Source: Larimichthys crocea (lineage: Eukaryota; Chordata; Actinopteri; Sciaenidae). Taken from it: a DNA stretch of 64,000 bases. Positions 40,201 to 51,429 of the stretch are shown here, piece after piece. The notes beneath the pieces are model-generated. The model saw nothing but the letters and a program-made list of their open reading frames with translations. It made no database searches and was not told the DNA's origin. The stretch spans positions 7,208,394 through 7,272,393 of the forward strand of contig NC_040032.1 in the NCBI RefSeq assembly GCF_000972845.2, given 5' to 3'. Position numbers and translations under genes: made by a program. Positions within the stretch are counted from its first letter, which is position 1; the number at the start of each line of letters is the position of its first letter.

Positions 40201-43200
40201 AAATACCTACACTGCAAGTTAGAAAGCTCACTTTGTTCTGAGACATGACTATTCATAGACTTGTGGAGATATGAATGATGAAAAAAAAAAAACCAAAATA
40301 GTTGTTCAATAAAAGAAAAAATAAGGCTGTAAATTGGAGAATATCTCCCTGGTGGTAGGTAATCACTAGTAGCTCATACAGTTCTCTTTGTAAAGCCAAA
40401 GGCCCGATTCCAAAAAACACCTCACTCTACTGTCAGCTCTAAGCGGCCTACCTGGACCGTGGATCGTGCAAAAGTAGTGTTTATGATTTCCTCACCAGTC
40501 AAAATGGTTTACAGAGAGCATTTAACAAATGTCATACAACCATCCAAAGTTTCTCCCCGTCTGTTTTGAATCAAAGCCACCGGGACTATACAGTTGTTGG
40601 TGGAAAATGCTCAAAACTTGGCCGGGACCTGCAGAGCTCTTTTTGTCTTTGTGAAATGAAGCATAATTGAATAAATATGTCATGTAGAAAGGGTGTTTAG
40701 ATGGCAGACAAGGCGCAGTAAATATTTGGGTTTTGCTGACTGCCAAGCTGCCAGGGGAGGAGAGAGTTAAAACCTCTGAGGATGGACTCACCGGTCAAAA
40801 CACGGCATGGGCCCAACCCTCTATGATTTCTTACCCGATCATATGATACAACAATATAACTACATTAAATAAGGAGTGGATTTTAGGTCCTTCTGATAAG
40901 TATTGAAGTGTATTATTACTGTACTACTACTACTACTACTACTCTCTACCCTGCATGCCTTACTGAGTTACTGGAATTAGAAAACACACGTCACACTATT
41001 AGTGGCTCCTGTCCGGCTCCAGATGTTATCAGTGTGGAGTCTAGACTCTAACCTTGTTTACCATGTTTACTATGCACTCAGGACCATCTAAATGTGTCCA
41101 CAAAATTATCTTTGTCTGTGCATGTGTCTGAGCCTTTCATGAACCGTCCAGTTAAGAGGCAACCTTGGATGATGCGGACTGCACGGTCTAGGTCACATGT
41201 TTGAGGGACATGCACCACAGGTCACATCTCTACATTGGTACAGTTCGCAGAGATGAATAACTCCCTGTTTAGCGGTCGACACGCCTTAAATGCTCCGAAG
41301 CAGATCTAATAGAGACACTCTGTAGTTCTGAGGGGGTTTCAGAACCAAAAGTAAATCAGTCTCAGCTTGTTACTTAGACGTTTGGAACAGCCTTATGTGG
41401 GTTTTTATTTTGTCATATTCTGCTCACGCAAGCTTTGTTAATGGCTGTCGCAGTCCAAAACATATAAAACATACTTTTGAACTCCTGTACAGAACCTCCG
41501 GTTTGTCCTGTTTTTGTGGCCTCAACTTAACTTGACTATTGCTCTACATCTTTCTCCAACTTTCTGTATACTTTTGTCACTTTGCCAAGCTAGCTCAAGC
41601 ATCCTTATGAACAAATATGAGCTTTGTTGGACCCTTTCCATCCCCTCACCCTAATCCCTCTAAAAGCTCAGACAGCCTTCCATAATGTAAACATATTGTG
41701 ACCTGTACTGCGTGTGGCACTGGTTTGGAAAGCAGCATTACCTTATCTTGATTATTGTCCTTCTGTGGCTAGCAATTTATTGGAATAGAAATCCTAAACT
41801 CTTCCAAAAAAACAAACAATCATATAAAGCCGGAGCAGTGGGAGAAGACCGGCCTGGACATAAATCACACTCGAGGAAAGACGTAGAAAATTCTCCAGCT
41901 TCTGCCCTGGCTCCAGCCACAGACAGCTGTGAGAGTTACAGAGCCGATTTTTAGAGTTTTTCTTGACCATTTTCCAGACTCAAAGTGGCCTTAAGTTCCT
42001 GCTCTCTGATTCTAAGAAGATAAGCAAAGTTTGGAGAACACTGTATCATAAAACCTTGAATATAATCTATCAACTCCTTCTGTCCTAACGTAAACTTAAA
42101 CCCTCACCCGTATTGAAAAGAAAAAAACAAAACAGATGTTGCTTTAGGGATAGTGTCGTGCTCTATATGTTTTTATGTTCTGTTGTTTCATTAAGTGTTC
42201 GGGAAGACCTGGAGAAGATAAGCAAACTGCACACATTCCAGTAATGTGTGCTAATTTATCACCAAATGTTGGGGGATTTAATGTGTGATGTTTGTTTCAG
42301 TGGTTGGAAAAAGGTCCTGGTGCTGCTGGGTCAGTATTAAACTTAAGGAAGTCCACCATTTTTCCACTTCCAGCTAATTATTTTCCTGTCAGCAGTCGGA
42401 CAATCTAGGGCCACATATTTACGTCTGAAACACCGTGGTTATAAAAACATATGTTAATGATAATGTCAAAGTAGCCACTCAATCATAAGTCTATAGCATA
42501 GCACTATGATCCGCTATGACGTACAAGCAGTCCAAAAGATGGCAGGTCACGCCGGTCATGTGATGAGGCGTGACGAGGTGCCGAAACAATATGGCATCCG
42601 TCGCAGGATGTGCTTCTGTTCCGCCAAAGTCAAAGGTCAAAGTCTTGTTATCTTCATGGGACAACACAATAAACAGGAAGCAGCTGATCCAGGAGGGCGA
42701 CGTGAGGGACGTCTTATCTCCCGAGGCGCACTTGACCCTCTCATCTTCCTCTTCCTCTGAAGTCTCCAATGGCACTTTACAGGCTGAGCCAAGGTTCACT
42801 TGTCCCATAACACACGCACCACACACGTATATACATAAACAAAAGAGTAATTGTCACATAAAACTGCAAAATTGTATTTTGGGAGGACAACGGATGATAG
42901 AACAACAGAAGGGAGTGTGCATGTGACATTTTTGGTCTGGGGGTTTGAATCCGGTCCAGAACGATAAGTTCAAAACATGTAACGTAACGAAGAAGCTTCG
43001 AGTCAAATGAAACACTCTCATCTCTCCTTCAACCCACACGCGCATAGACGTGTTATCAATCTGTCATCCAGTTTAAATATGGAACCACGGTGGCACATTA
43101 ACAGCACGGTTTCACAACAGTTCCACGCGGCAACACATCTGCTTCACAGCACCCACTAAATCTGTCCCCGTCTCTGCTGCTTTATGTGTGCGGTGAGTGA

Positions 43201-43296
43201 GCGAGTGGTGCTGTGTAGAGGTGAGACTACACTCTTTCCCACGATGCTGTGCATCAGCAGGCAAGGGGCAGGGAAGGAAGCAGAGGGGATGGAATG

Positions 43297-43356
<60 letters not shown>

Positions 43357-46300
43357 CCAGGAACCTTCTGTGCCCATAGTGCAGAAGCTGGCCAGTCGAT
43401 GGGCTCATACAGGAAGTTCTCAGCTTTGGCTACTTCCTGTTTGCTAGACGCTTGTATTAGAAGCACAATGTGGTGTAGAGAAGGCTTTCAACAGATATTC
43501 ACACAGTGCAATGAACCAGTACGGGAGCACTGAGAAGCAAGTATTCTATAGCTGCTGTAGCTGATCGTCCACGTTCTGCACGCATAAGAATTTATAGTAA
43601 CACATTTCAGCTTTATTCCTGTGGGTAACACAGATACAATTTCTGGAAAAGAGTCATTTTACTCCATTAAGTCTGCGCTTCATGATTGCCAAGGTTTTAT
43701 TGCATGTCAGTAAGCCAGAAGCTAAATAGTTTCCTCACAACCTAAACAATCTCAGTTCTTAAATCGAGGCCGATCCTGATTTAGTGGCTCTGCCTGCTTA
43801 GTGTATTTGCTCTGTAACAATAAAACACTCTGATAGAGGGAGGAAGGGAGGCGTCATGGAGGGATAAATTAGCGAGGAGGGGAAGAGTGTGACAAAAGAA
43901 GTAGAAAAAGCAACAGTGTGCAGGTATTGTGTTGATGTGGATATCCAAAAAGATTTGGAAAGTGATGAAAAGAGGGGAAAAGGAAGCAAGAGGGGTGTTA
44001 CAAATCCAGAGTGTCATCACAAATGCAGTCAAGCGAAGAGATACACGTTGATATTTAAACCAGCCTCCATTTGATTGCGAAATTATTTCTTTGGAGCGAA
44101 TCCCTGCGGCAAAATTACCATCTGCATCCTGTGGTGGACTATTCCACAAGAGCCTGTGGGAATACTGAACCTGACAGAAGTGTGATAATTCCTTGTTTTC
44201 AACAAGAAGCCAAAATAAATGAACTCAAATCAGAATACCACCTGTAAAGTCGGATTCATAAAAGAGATATCAGAGAAGTGTGTGCAATGGTCTTCCCAAC
44301 AAAGTGAGAAGAACCTGTGATGGATTGTGACCCATAAATTTCCTTCGTTACACACAAAACCTGGAAGCTCGTCAGAGGAACAGTTTAATCTCCTTCTCCG
44401 ATATCAGCTTGCACGTAAAGATACTGAGGCAGTAAAGGGCATTACAACTGCAGTATAAAACCTGCATTGTTTTCCTGTTTTCACTCTTTGTGTGAAGATC
44501 ACGGCTCGACAAGGAAAAAAACCCCCAAAAAACTTACGACCTTCATGCTTGAACATATAAGATAAGTTTCTTTGTAAATGTTCAGTTAATGCTGGGAGGC
44601 TGTGTCCAGGTAAAGCTTGCCAATTGGAAACATTCCAGCCTCTGAGGCAGAGCATCTGAAGTTATAACAGTTCAGTCAGAGAAAGACAGTTTTAACATTT
44701 CTTTCAACTCTAAGCTCATTACAGAGATGATGTAATTCAAGATAAGGCTAAAATATGAAGCTCAGAATTAGAAGACATCGGTCTTAGTACAGATCATGAG
44801 GATTTATTGAGGGTTTCTGGAAAGTACTGTACTATGTAGCGCAGGTATTTCAGAGGTGAATAGCTGCCATGATGATATCACAACTTCAAACCCTTTACTT
44901 TAAAATAATTTCCATCTGGATGTGGAACATTTTGTGTGATGTCATTTTGCAAATCTCTGGGGAAGTGCTATTGCTCTTGCCGAACTCCTAGTAACAATGC
45001 CGTTTTCCTCCTCTGTCATCTGTCGGTCTATTAATCCTCAGTCTGTCCCGAAAATAGTCCAAAAGCTGCACACGTCCATGCAGACAACTGACATAAACAA
45101 TGCACATGTAAAAATCACTGAAATGGCTAAAAAGGTCCGGAGGAAACCGCACATAAGCAACAGGAAATGTGGTGCCAACACCCGACAAAATGGAAACGCA
45201 GATTTTCCTTTTTTGTCTTCTGTTGGCAGAATGAAATCAAATTCTCCCATAGATCTACATTCAATACATCTTATTCCACTTAACTCTTGGTCCCCTTTTA
45301 GTGACATCTGCAGAAGTGCACAACGTAGTAGCTTTGAAAGAAAAGCCAAAGTCATTGGGCCGGTGTGTGGTTGCATGGTAGGCACTCTGGCCTCAGAGTA
45401 AAGTAAGCTATAATAATCTCCCTAAGAATACCCTGCAGGGACAGATGAAGACATATACAACTCTATTTGTTGCCAGTGACCAAGGAAAGCGCTTTAGAAA
45501 AAAAACCAGCTATAAGTGTGCTGAGTAGATGTAAAGCTTGAGAAACATTTCATTGTAAAGTTTTGACACGCTCCATTCTGTCAATACTCTGATTTTCTGA
45601 ACCTGTTTTTGGTATACACAAGCAGCCATGGAGGAAGTACTCAAATCCTTACTTTGGTTTGGTTTGTAGCAGCAATTTCTCACATCTGAGAAACTGGAAC
45701 CATGAAATGTTTTGCATGAAAAATGTCTGTCTGTCTGTCAATAGACATCAATTTTCTGTCAATCAATTAATGGACTAATCGTTTTAAGCTGGGCTTGTGT
45801 ATTCCAAGTGATTTGATTTATAACAAAACATCATATTCTCTAGGCTCTTCACATGTTTTGTTCAAAGTATCAAAATGTTCATTTGTAGAGTAGCTAGTAA
45901 AACCGTCAATTAGGAGTAAAAAATGCAATATTTCACGCTGAAATCAAGTTACATTATGTGGAGAAACCAATCACAGTTTAGTCGCATCACAATAATGAAT
46001 GCTGGAGCATTTTGGTTGCCCATTACACAGTTTAAGCAATTTTTTGATGTCTTTCATGTTGGCTTCCTGCTGCCACCTGCCTTAGTTCAAGGCTAAAATA
46101 AAAAATTCAATAATTGCTTGTACCATTAAAAATAATTTGAATTGCTAGATTTCAAGAATTTGAAAGAATGGAGTTCAGATTGAAGGCTTGCACATCTTAT
46201 GCTCTAAAGATTTTGTTCTTGATATTACAGCGGTCACAAAGCACAGTACATACAATCATTTAAAGTGTAGTGGCCTGCACTGACACTCATTAATGAAACC

Positions 46301-47203
46301 AACTTTCAGTAAATCAGCTTGGCTAAGCATTCCAGGCAAGTCACTTTTAAAACCTCCCTCAAACGCTCCTTTGTCTCGTGACATTCCGAGGTGAAAGTAA
46401 AACCTGATTTGCTGAGCTCGCAGAAGATAATAACTTGTGTGCACAAGATAATAACTTGATAGAAAAGTTTAGAAGAAAGAGATAAAGAATAGCACCTTTC
46501 GGCACTTACTATACTTGGTACTTTTTTAAAATGTAGTTACAGTCAACCATTGTGTACAAGTACATATTTACACTTTAAGAAAGGAGTTCAGAATTCCCTC
46601 AAACAGCTAAGCAGTGTACTGTAGTTTAAAGCCAATGTGACTCAAACAGGGAAAAATCCTGCATTTGTTCAGGACATTTGTGCGATAGGATTTCCAGCAG
46701 CAGGACAGTGTAGCCTGTGTGGAACTGATTCAAAATAAATGTCTGTGTTCACTGGACCGAAGAAACATGTTACTCAGTGCAAAGGTGTGGCTCATTCATG
46801 TGTTTTCAACAGTTAGTTTTTTGTTTTTTGAACAACAATGGAAGTCTCTGTGACAGAGAAGCTGCATCAGGCTTTGACTTGTTAGTGAATAAATTCATTG
46901 TACATTTCAATTTTTTTAATACAGACTATAGCCGGACTCATCCTTTAAACCTCTGAACTGTGAATAACATGTTTTCTTTGCTCACCAGAACTACAGAACT
47001 ATTTTTGAATGAAAGCCTTATGACAAGTGATATTTTGGCCATGGGAAAGGAAGGTCTGATTAAGCCACTGCTCCTTCCTCTCTTGGCACAGAGTCACCGA
47101 GTGGAGCTGTGACCTCATCCCCTCCTGCCGCACAGGAAAGGTGGATCACATAGCTGGGACAGACACCTGCATGGACGCGGGGGTCGTTTGTATGGCCGAG
47201 GTG
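33136..47203 (+). CDS. Candidate five-exon gene, unidentified basic coiled-coil/Cys-rich protein
   Basis: Product not recognised. Joining 33136-33169, 35941-35993, 37173-37195, 42196-42240 and 47092-47203 gives 267 nt (89 codons), open and in phase throughout (0-1, 1-0, 0-2, 2-2, 2-0). It starts MPRAKPSKKPPASETF, continues very basic (REKPKRKNRSLKR), then forms a predicted coiled coil EIKQLERSVREDLEKISKL with hydrophobic residues at 3-4 spacing that carries on across two splice junctions. The last exon reads VTEWSCDLIPSCRTGK and ends VVCMAEV, with four cysteines. No stop is reached, so more exons should follow. Two splice sites (TTAAG acceptor and CCA|GTAATG donor of the fourth exon) are weak. 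Alternatively this could be a chance chain or a non-coding transcript. Confidence 0.42.
34619..34710 (+). CDS. Possible alternative first exon encoding a signal-anchor-like peptide
   Basis: Reads MELEGRAQLESLWCATLILM and then CLLETPWQHE, with a hydrophobic core like a signal peptide or anchor, and ends at donor AAG|GTAACG. It joins in phase to 35131-35196 but not onward to the rest of the candidate gene. No upstream promoter element is obvious. Confidence 0.25.
35131..35196 (+). CDS. Possible alternative exon, 66 nt
   Basis: Acceptor after a long T tract (TTTTTTTTGTCTCAACAG) and consensus donor TAT|GTGAGT. Open only when entered in phase 2, as from the exon at 34619, giving FSKQNSDLLTTEDKNTPEDL. 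When entered from the exon at 33136 it meets a TGA, so in that transcript it would act as a poison exon. Confidence 0.28.
35263..35343. repeat. (AC)n microsatellite with shared unique flank, copy 2
   Basis: 25 AC units at 35263-35312 followed by the same 31-base flank as at 31277-31307 (30 of 31 identical). Confidence 0.9.
35901..35927. repeat. (TTC)n run forming a polypyrimidine tract
   Basis: Nine TTC/CTT units lie directly ahead of the acceptor at 35940 and would serve as its pyrimidine tract. Confidence 0.95.
35941..35993 (+). CDS. Candidate gene exon 2, basic segment
   Basis: A 53-nt exon with strong acceptor (TTTTTGCTCAG) and donor (G|GTAAGTG). In phase 1 it reads SETFREKPKRKNRSLKR and leaves in phase 0, as the next exon requires. 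In phase 2 it reads FRDFQRKTEEKKQKFEE but then meets a stop in the next exon. Confidence 0.45.
37173..37195 (+). CDS. Candidate gene exon 3, coiled-coil micro-exon
   Basis: A 23-nt exon (EIKQLER plus two bases) with a good pyrimidine-rich acceptor (TTCTCTCTGATGTGCAG) and a consensus donor CAG|GTGAGT. The donor runs into a (TG)n microsatellite, which can affect splicing. Confidence 0.42.
37201..37246. repeat. (TG)n microsatellite at a splice donor
   Basis: Twenty-three TG units starting five bases into the intron after the 23-nt candidate exon. Confidence 0.97.
37250..42190. other. Large intron of candidate gene, little else seen
   Basis: An (ACT/TAC)n run at 40922-40943 and several chance open frames. 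No other recognisable gene. Confidence 0.35.
42196..42240 (+). CDS. Candidate gene exon 4, coiled-coil continuation
   Basis: A 45-nt, phase 2-2 exon reading VREDLEKISKLHTF. It keeps the heptad of exon 3 in register (V, I and L at a/d positions). Acceptor TTTCATTAAG and donor CCA|GTAATG are usable but weak. Confidence 0.35.
43299..43355. repeat. (AC)n microsatellite
   Basis: About 28 uninterrupted AC units. Confidence 0.98.
46640..46870. repeat. Diverged dispersed repeat, copy 2
   Basis: Partner of the repeat at 28,430-28,620, same orientation, same block order. The divergence indicates age. Confidence 0.6.
47092..47203 (+). CDS. Candidate gene exon 5, Cys-containing
   Basis: A 112-nt exon after a strong acceptor (CTCCTTCCTCTCTTGGCACAG) and before GTG|GTAAGAC. 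It is open only in the phase supplied by exon 4. Reads VTEWSCDLIPSCRTGK, then DHIAGTDTCMDAG and VVCMAEV. An alternative donor three bases earlier (GAG|GTGGTA) would also keep phase. Confidence 0.42.
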
Positions 47204-48340
47204 GTAAGACAGAAAGTTAAGAGGCAAAAATCAGAAAGTGCGTGTGCAGCGCCGTAGACTGCACTTGATGTGAACATGTCAGGAAAGGGAGTCCAGAGAG
47301 ATGAAGTGATAACAGATGAATGAAATAAGACATGGTGGAAAAAAGCACAATAAGCCCTTTTTGGGATGGAGCTGACAGGATATACGGAACTAGGAGATTG
47401 TGTTGCTCGCCAGTCAAGATATGATTTCAGACACATTTTCCAGAGGATTTTTCTCAAAGGAGGAATACACACTATGTCACTGTGTTCAGCAGCATTTTCT
47501 TTTTGCAAAGTGATGAAATCTAAAAATTAGTTTCAGTCCACTGCACATGCAAACACGCCAATTTGGCTAATTTGCTGCTTTGATTCACATCAGAGGCGTC
47601 ACCGTCCTGCGGTCAACTTTGTGTGTTTTTGTATAGGAGGGAAAGAGAGAGGCCGAGCCAAGAAGTCCAACTGTACAGCCAATATAGACAGGCCCCTCCA
47701 TTAGCTCCCAACGATGCATTTCCAAAATGACCTTGTAGCTACCAGTTGTTAGGTAACCACCATATCGCACTTATTTCTGTGTTGTCCTCGTGGTGACCAC
47801 CGGTCCAAGATAATTAAAATCAGTATATCAGATGAGGCTAGATAAAGTCATTTCTAAAGGGTTTCTAAGAATTTACAGCTCTGGTTTAATCAGTTCTGTT
47901 ATAAATGCACAGAGCTGGAATAAATACAAAGCTTATCTGAGACTTGACAGACTATAAATCTGGGAGGTGTGCTAAAGGTTTGATATGTGGACCAGGGTTA
48001 TCATGGCCAGGCTGTGGATTTTGAGGTTAGAGGGAGGAACTGACGAACAGGAAAGACACAGGAGCCAAATAAATCTTTCACGAGTGCATTTCATGATATA
48101 TGTCCGTATGTGTACATGTGAGTTTATGTGTATACGCGTGTGTTTGTAATCGACAGAGAGGCAGATTTTACATTTATGAATGTGTGCGGTAGTGATATAA
48201 ATCTTACGCTGGTCTCCACCTTCATGGGGAGCCCCACCAAAAGTGTCGCTCCTCGGCCATCTGCTATTGGTTAAAGCAGTGTAATTGCAACTCTGTGGCA
48301 AATGTTCACACACAAGATCGATGCTGAATAAATTCACTCG

Positions 48341-48344
<4 letters not shown>

Positions 48345-48376
<32 letters not shown>
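48345..48376. repeat. (CA)n microsatellite
   Basis: Sixteen CA units. Confidence 0.97.
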
Positions 48377-48381
<5 letters not shown>

Positions 48382-49593
48382 ACAGCGCTATTGCGCACAT
48401 GAGCAAATGCAGACTAGAAGATGTGAGAAAGAGGAGTCTTTAGTTCTAAAGGGAATCTGGGGGCTTGTTTTACCAGGAAGCTGTGTATTTATTTTTCTAT
48501 AAGTGCTGAGGATCAGAGCTTTGTGCTTTTTAAGCTGTCAGGTCTTTCCTGCCAAGCAGGCCTGTTTCAATTGAAGCAAATATTTCCAAGGACAGTACAG
48601 TCCTCATAACTCACAGCCAAGAGGAGCAAGGCACAATCAAGCGGTGGATCATTTTCTATCTCAACTATAAATTGCATCTTTCATGTTAACCCAGTGGTAT
48701 GTTTTCTTTGAAATGCAAGCGTATCTGGGGCCTCAGTCAGGAGGTGAGAAACAAAGGGTGAGAACAGGAGTTGGTTTAGACATTGTATCCCGTGGTAATC
48801 TTATCTACCACATGCCATCACCCTATGAAAATAAAGTCAAACTCACTGTGATAACAATAAAGAGCAGGATTATAATGAATTAGATGCGAGATATTGTTGC
48901 GAATTATGTTGAGGAGGGCAAATAATGTAACATAACTGATGATGAACTCCTGAAAATTCAGATCAGATATTACACTGTACTGTATGTTGACCCATTGAAT
49001 TTTAGGATAACAGTACTCCCTCTTACTTGTTGCTCCTCTGGGATTTCACCCTTTTTCAGAGGAAGCACATGACACAAATACTGCCATAATTTATGGTTCA
49101 ATCCCCAAATGGCCGCTGTCACAATACAGGAAAACATGCATGCTCTGTTTGTTTGTTTTTCATAGTTCATCACGTTTTGTAGTCACCACTAACCCAACCA
49201 GTTTTTGATGTAAAATTGCCACCCCTGCAGAGTCAAATGAGCCTGAATCCACAGTGTCTGGTCATCCTGTTACGGCACACAAACACAGACACTTACTGGT
49301 AAAAGTGTAAATGTGCCGTTTCCCTCCATTGACTGCAACATACACACTCATCCAGCATGTGGTCTGTTAAAGTGAAAAAAAAGCATGGATTGATCGCTGT
49401 CCTCGTCCACTGCTTCTAACACCCACCTACAGACCCCATGTTCACACCTCCCACCTCCACACCTCCACACCACATCTCGTCCTCCACGTCTCCCACTGCC
49501 CCTCCCTTCCGCTCCACTGATGCAGGTGGAGGCTTGACCTAAAATCTGGGGTGATGAATGGCTCTCAGCTTGCTGATGCTAGCAGTCCCAGGG

Positions 49594-49615
49594 GTGTGTG
49601 TGTGTGTGTGTGTGT
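49594..49615. repeat. (GT)n microsatellite
   Basis: Eleven GT units, then degenerate TGTATGTAAG repeats. Confidence 0.95.
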
Positions 49616-50239
49616 ATGTAAGTGTGTATGTAAGTGCGTGGGTGTCTGAACCTCAGCCCTGCCTGCTCTGCTGCTGCTTCCTCTTACAGGTCTTAAACCT
49701 TTACATCCAGATCTAGAACCTCATTACCACTTTGGTGAAACATTATACCTTATGCTTTGTTTTTAGTAGCACATACTTAATCTGAATGCACATCTGCGCA
49801 AAATTCCACAATCATTCAAACCTAAACGCACATTTTTTGTTAAAACCTCACATTATTCCTGAATAAAAATATTTAATAAAATAATATTTGCAGGGCGTGT
49901 GTGTGGTTTCCTTCTAAATCATGATATAAAGTATCCAGAAGAAGAAGACAGAATAAAGAGGATGCTGTTAATGACTCATTTCCATACATAATGTGCCATG
50001 CTGAGCTGAACTCCTCTTTTGATGGTGCATGGCGCGCTCCTTTGTCTCAAAGACTACTTCCACTAAACGGAGCTGGGGGGCACCAAAGTCTGCTCTCCAA
50101 TCTCTCCTCTTCACAGCCTCCCCCTCCTCTCTGTTCCCCCTTTTTTTGTGTGTAGCTATACCCGAATAAATTAGCAACCCAAGTCGGTGAGGGGAGGAGA
50201 AGGAGGAGAGTAGATGGGGAGAGAGAGAGTAAAGAGAGG

Positions 50240-50890
50240 GGGGGCTGGGTCTTGTGGCGGAGGAGTCGGCTTTCAGTCGGTGAGGTGCACGGTGCCCTGA
50301 AGCGGCTCTGTCTCAGCAAATACACACACATACACACACATACGCGCATACCGTGTCTGAGTGACTGGATGCTGAGAGGGAGAAAGAGAGGAGAGAATCG
50401 TTTAGGATCAGCTAGAGATCGGGTAGAGCACTGCAGAGCTGCAGACGGCTCCTTTCTCCTGCAGACGGCGAAGGAACCGGAGAGCTTTCCAGCTGATCCA
50501 AGCGAGCTCACCTGACACGGGAACGGGGACGCAAAAAAAAAAGAAAAAAAAAAAGAGCCTTCACTGGAGGAGTAACGGCCGGATCAGAAAATCTGTGGAA
50601 TTGGCTCACTTGTCATTTTTTTGTGGATATTATGTGAAAAATAACAACAGTAACAAGAAAAAAAAAAAGCCCAGTCCAGCTGGCCGACACGGTTCCATTC
50701 AACATTTTGTCCCGGTGGATTGTCTGTCGTTTGGAGGGGGGAAAATTGGAAACCCGTTTGCATACTAATCAGTTTTTGGAGGGGATATCCAGAGCGCACA
50801 TCCAGAGCTGCAGAGTGGGTCAGATGAATGTAAGTGACAGCTCCTTTATTCTCATCCTCTGTGTGTGTGCTCGCGTTCGCGGATGCATCT
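50240..50890 (+). promoter_or_regulatory. CpG-rich, purine-rich segment, likely promoter and 5' UTR
   Basis: CpG dinucleotides are concentrated here (for example around 50,265-50,300, 50,395-50,530 and 50,870-50,885) while the flanks are CpG-poor. It has GAGAGA runs, poly-A purine tracts at 50,535-50,560 and 50,658-50,670, and ends with ATGAAT|GTAAGT, a perfect donor. These are typical of a first exon of a developmentally or neuronally expressed gene. The direction is set by the donor. Confidence 0.5.
50824..50829 (+). CDS. Possible start of coding (ATG AAT) just before a donor
   Basis: Two codons, then GTAAGT. If this ATG is used, translation would start here and continue in an exon downstream; the gene cannot be named from two codons. 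The first in-phase acceptor seen is at 51,263. Confidence 0.25.
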
Positions 50891-51263
50891 GATCAATGCG
50901 GGAGAAAGGCAGAGAAATGAGCTCTTGTTGGGTGGATGTGGATGGGTGCACCCTGCATCTGCACCTTGCATGCATGAGCTGGTAGCTACTGGGGCTGCTG
51001 AGATGTGGGGAGACCATAGTATAGAGAGGAGAACGTAATAGTATCAATGGATCATGGTGATTGCAGCACAGTCTCTATGTCTCTTTATTGATCACCACCC
51101 GCAGCCACGCCAGCTAAACAGATTGGAAAAGAGAAAAGAGTGGAGCCCCCTTTTAGAGTGCATGCTAAACATGAATGGGAGGTTAGTCTTGTAGGATTAT
51201 GTATAGGCATATTAGGTCTTATGGAACTATTTAATAACAGTGAGTCAGTGGTTTCCTTTGCAG

Positions 51264-51425
51264 GGTTGCCAACTTAAACTGAACCACTTAATGGGAAACA
51301 CCACGAAGCACAAAGTGGGCCAGCATACTTTGGACTCTCTCCTGTGGAGACCAGGCGATGTGACAGTGCAGGGATTTATGAAGACTGTGAGGCGTCACTT
51401 GTGGAGAGAATCCGATGGCCTTTGA
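51264..51425 (+). CDS. Possible second exon, in frame with the 50,824 ATG
   Basis: Follows GGTTTCCTTTGCAG and is open for 53 codons in the frame supplied by ATGAAT, reading GCQLKLNHLMGNTTKHKVGQ and ending RRHLWRESDGL with TGA. An internal donor (ACT|GTGAGG) would let the frame go on elsewhere. The product is unknown and could be a chance frame. Confidence 0.22.
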   Translation, partial: GCQLKLNHLMGNTTKHKVGQHTLDSLLWRPGDVTVQGFMKTVRRHLWRESDGL

Positions 51426-51429
51426 GCAA

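Noticed and set aside
43112..43533. Several open frames of Thr-His or Cys-Val repeats around the CA/TG tract
   Set aside because: They are translations of the microsatellite, as are similar frames at 35242, 53170, 56528 and 57660.
47092..47203. Resemblance of the candidate Cys exon to the TAFA chemokine-like motif (CxxGxIAGT...CxDA)
   Set aside because: Only a handful of residues line up and the cysteine spacing is wrong. The basic coiled-coil N-terminus does not fit a TAFA protein.
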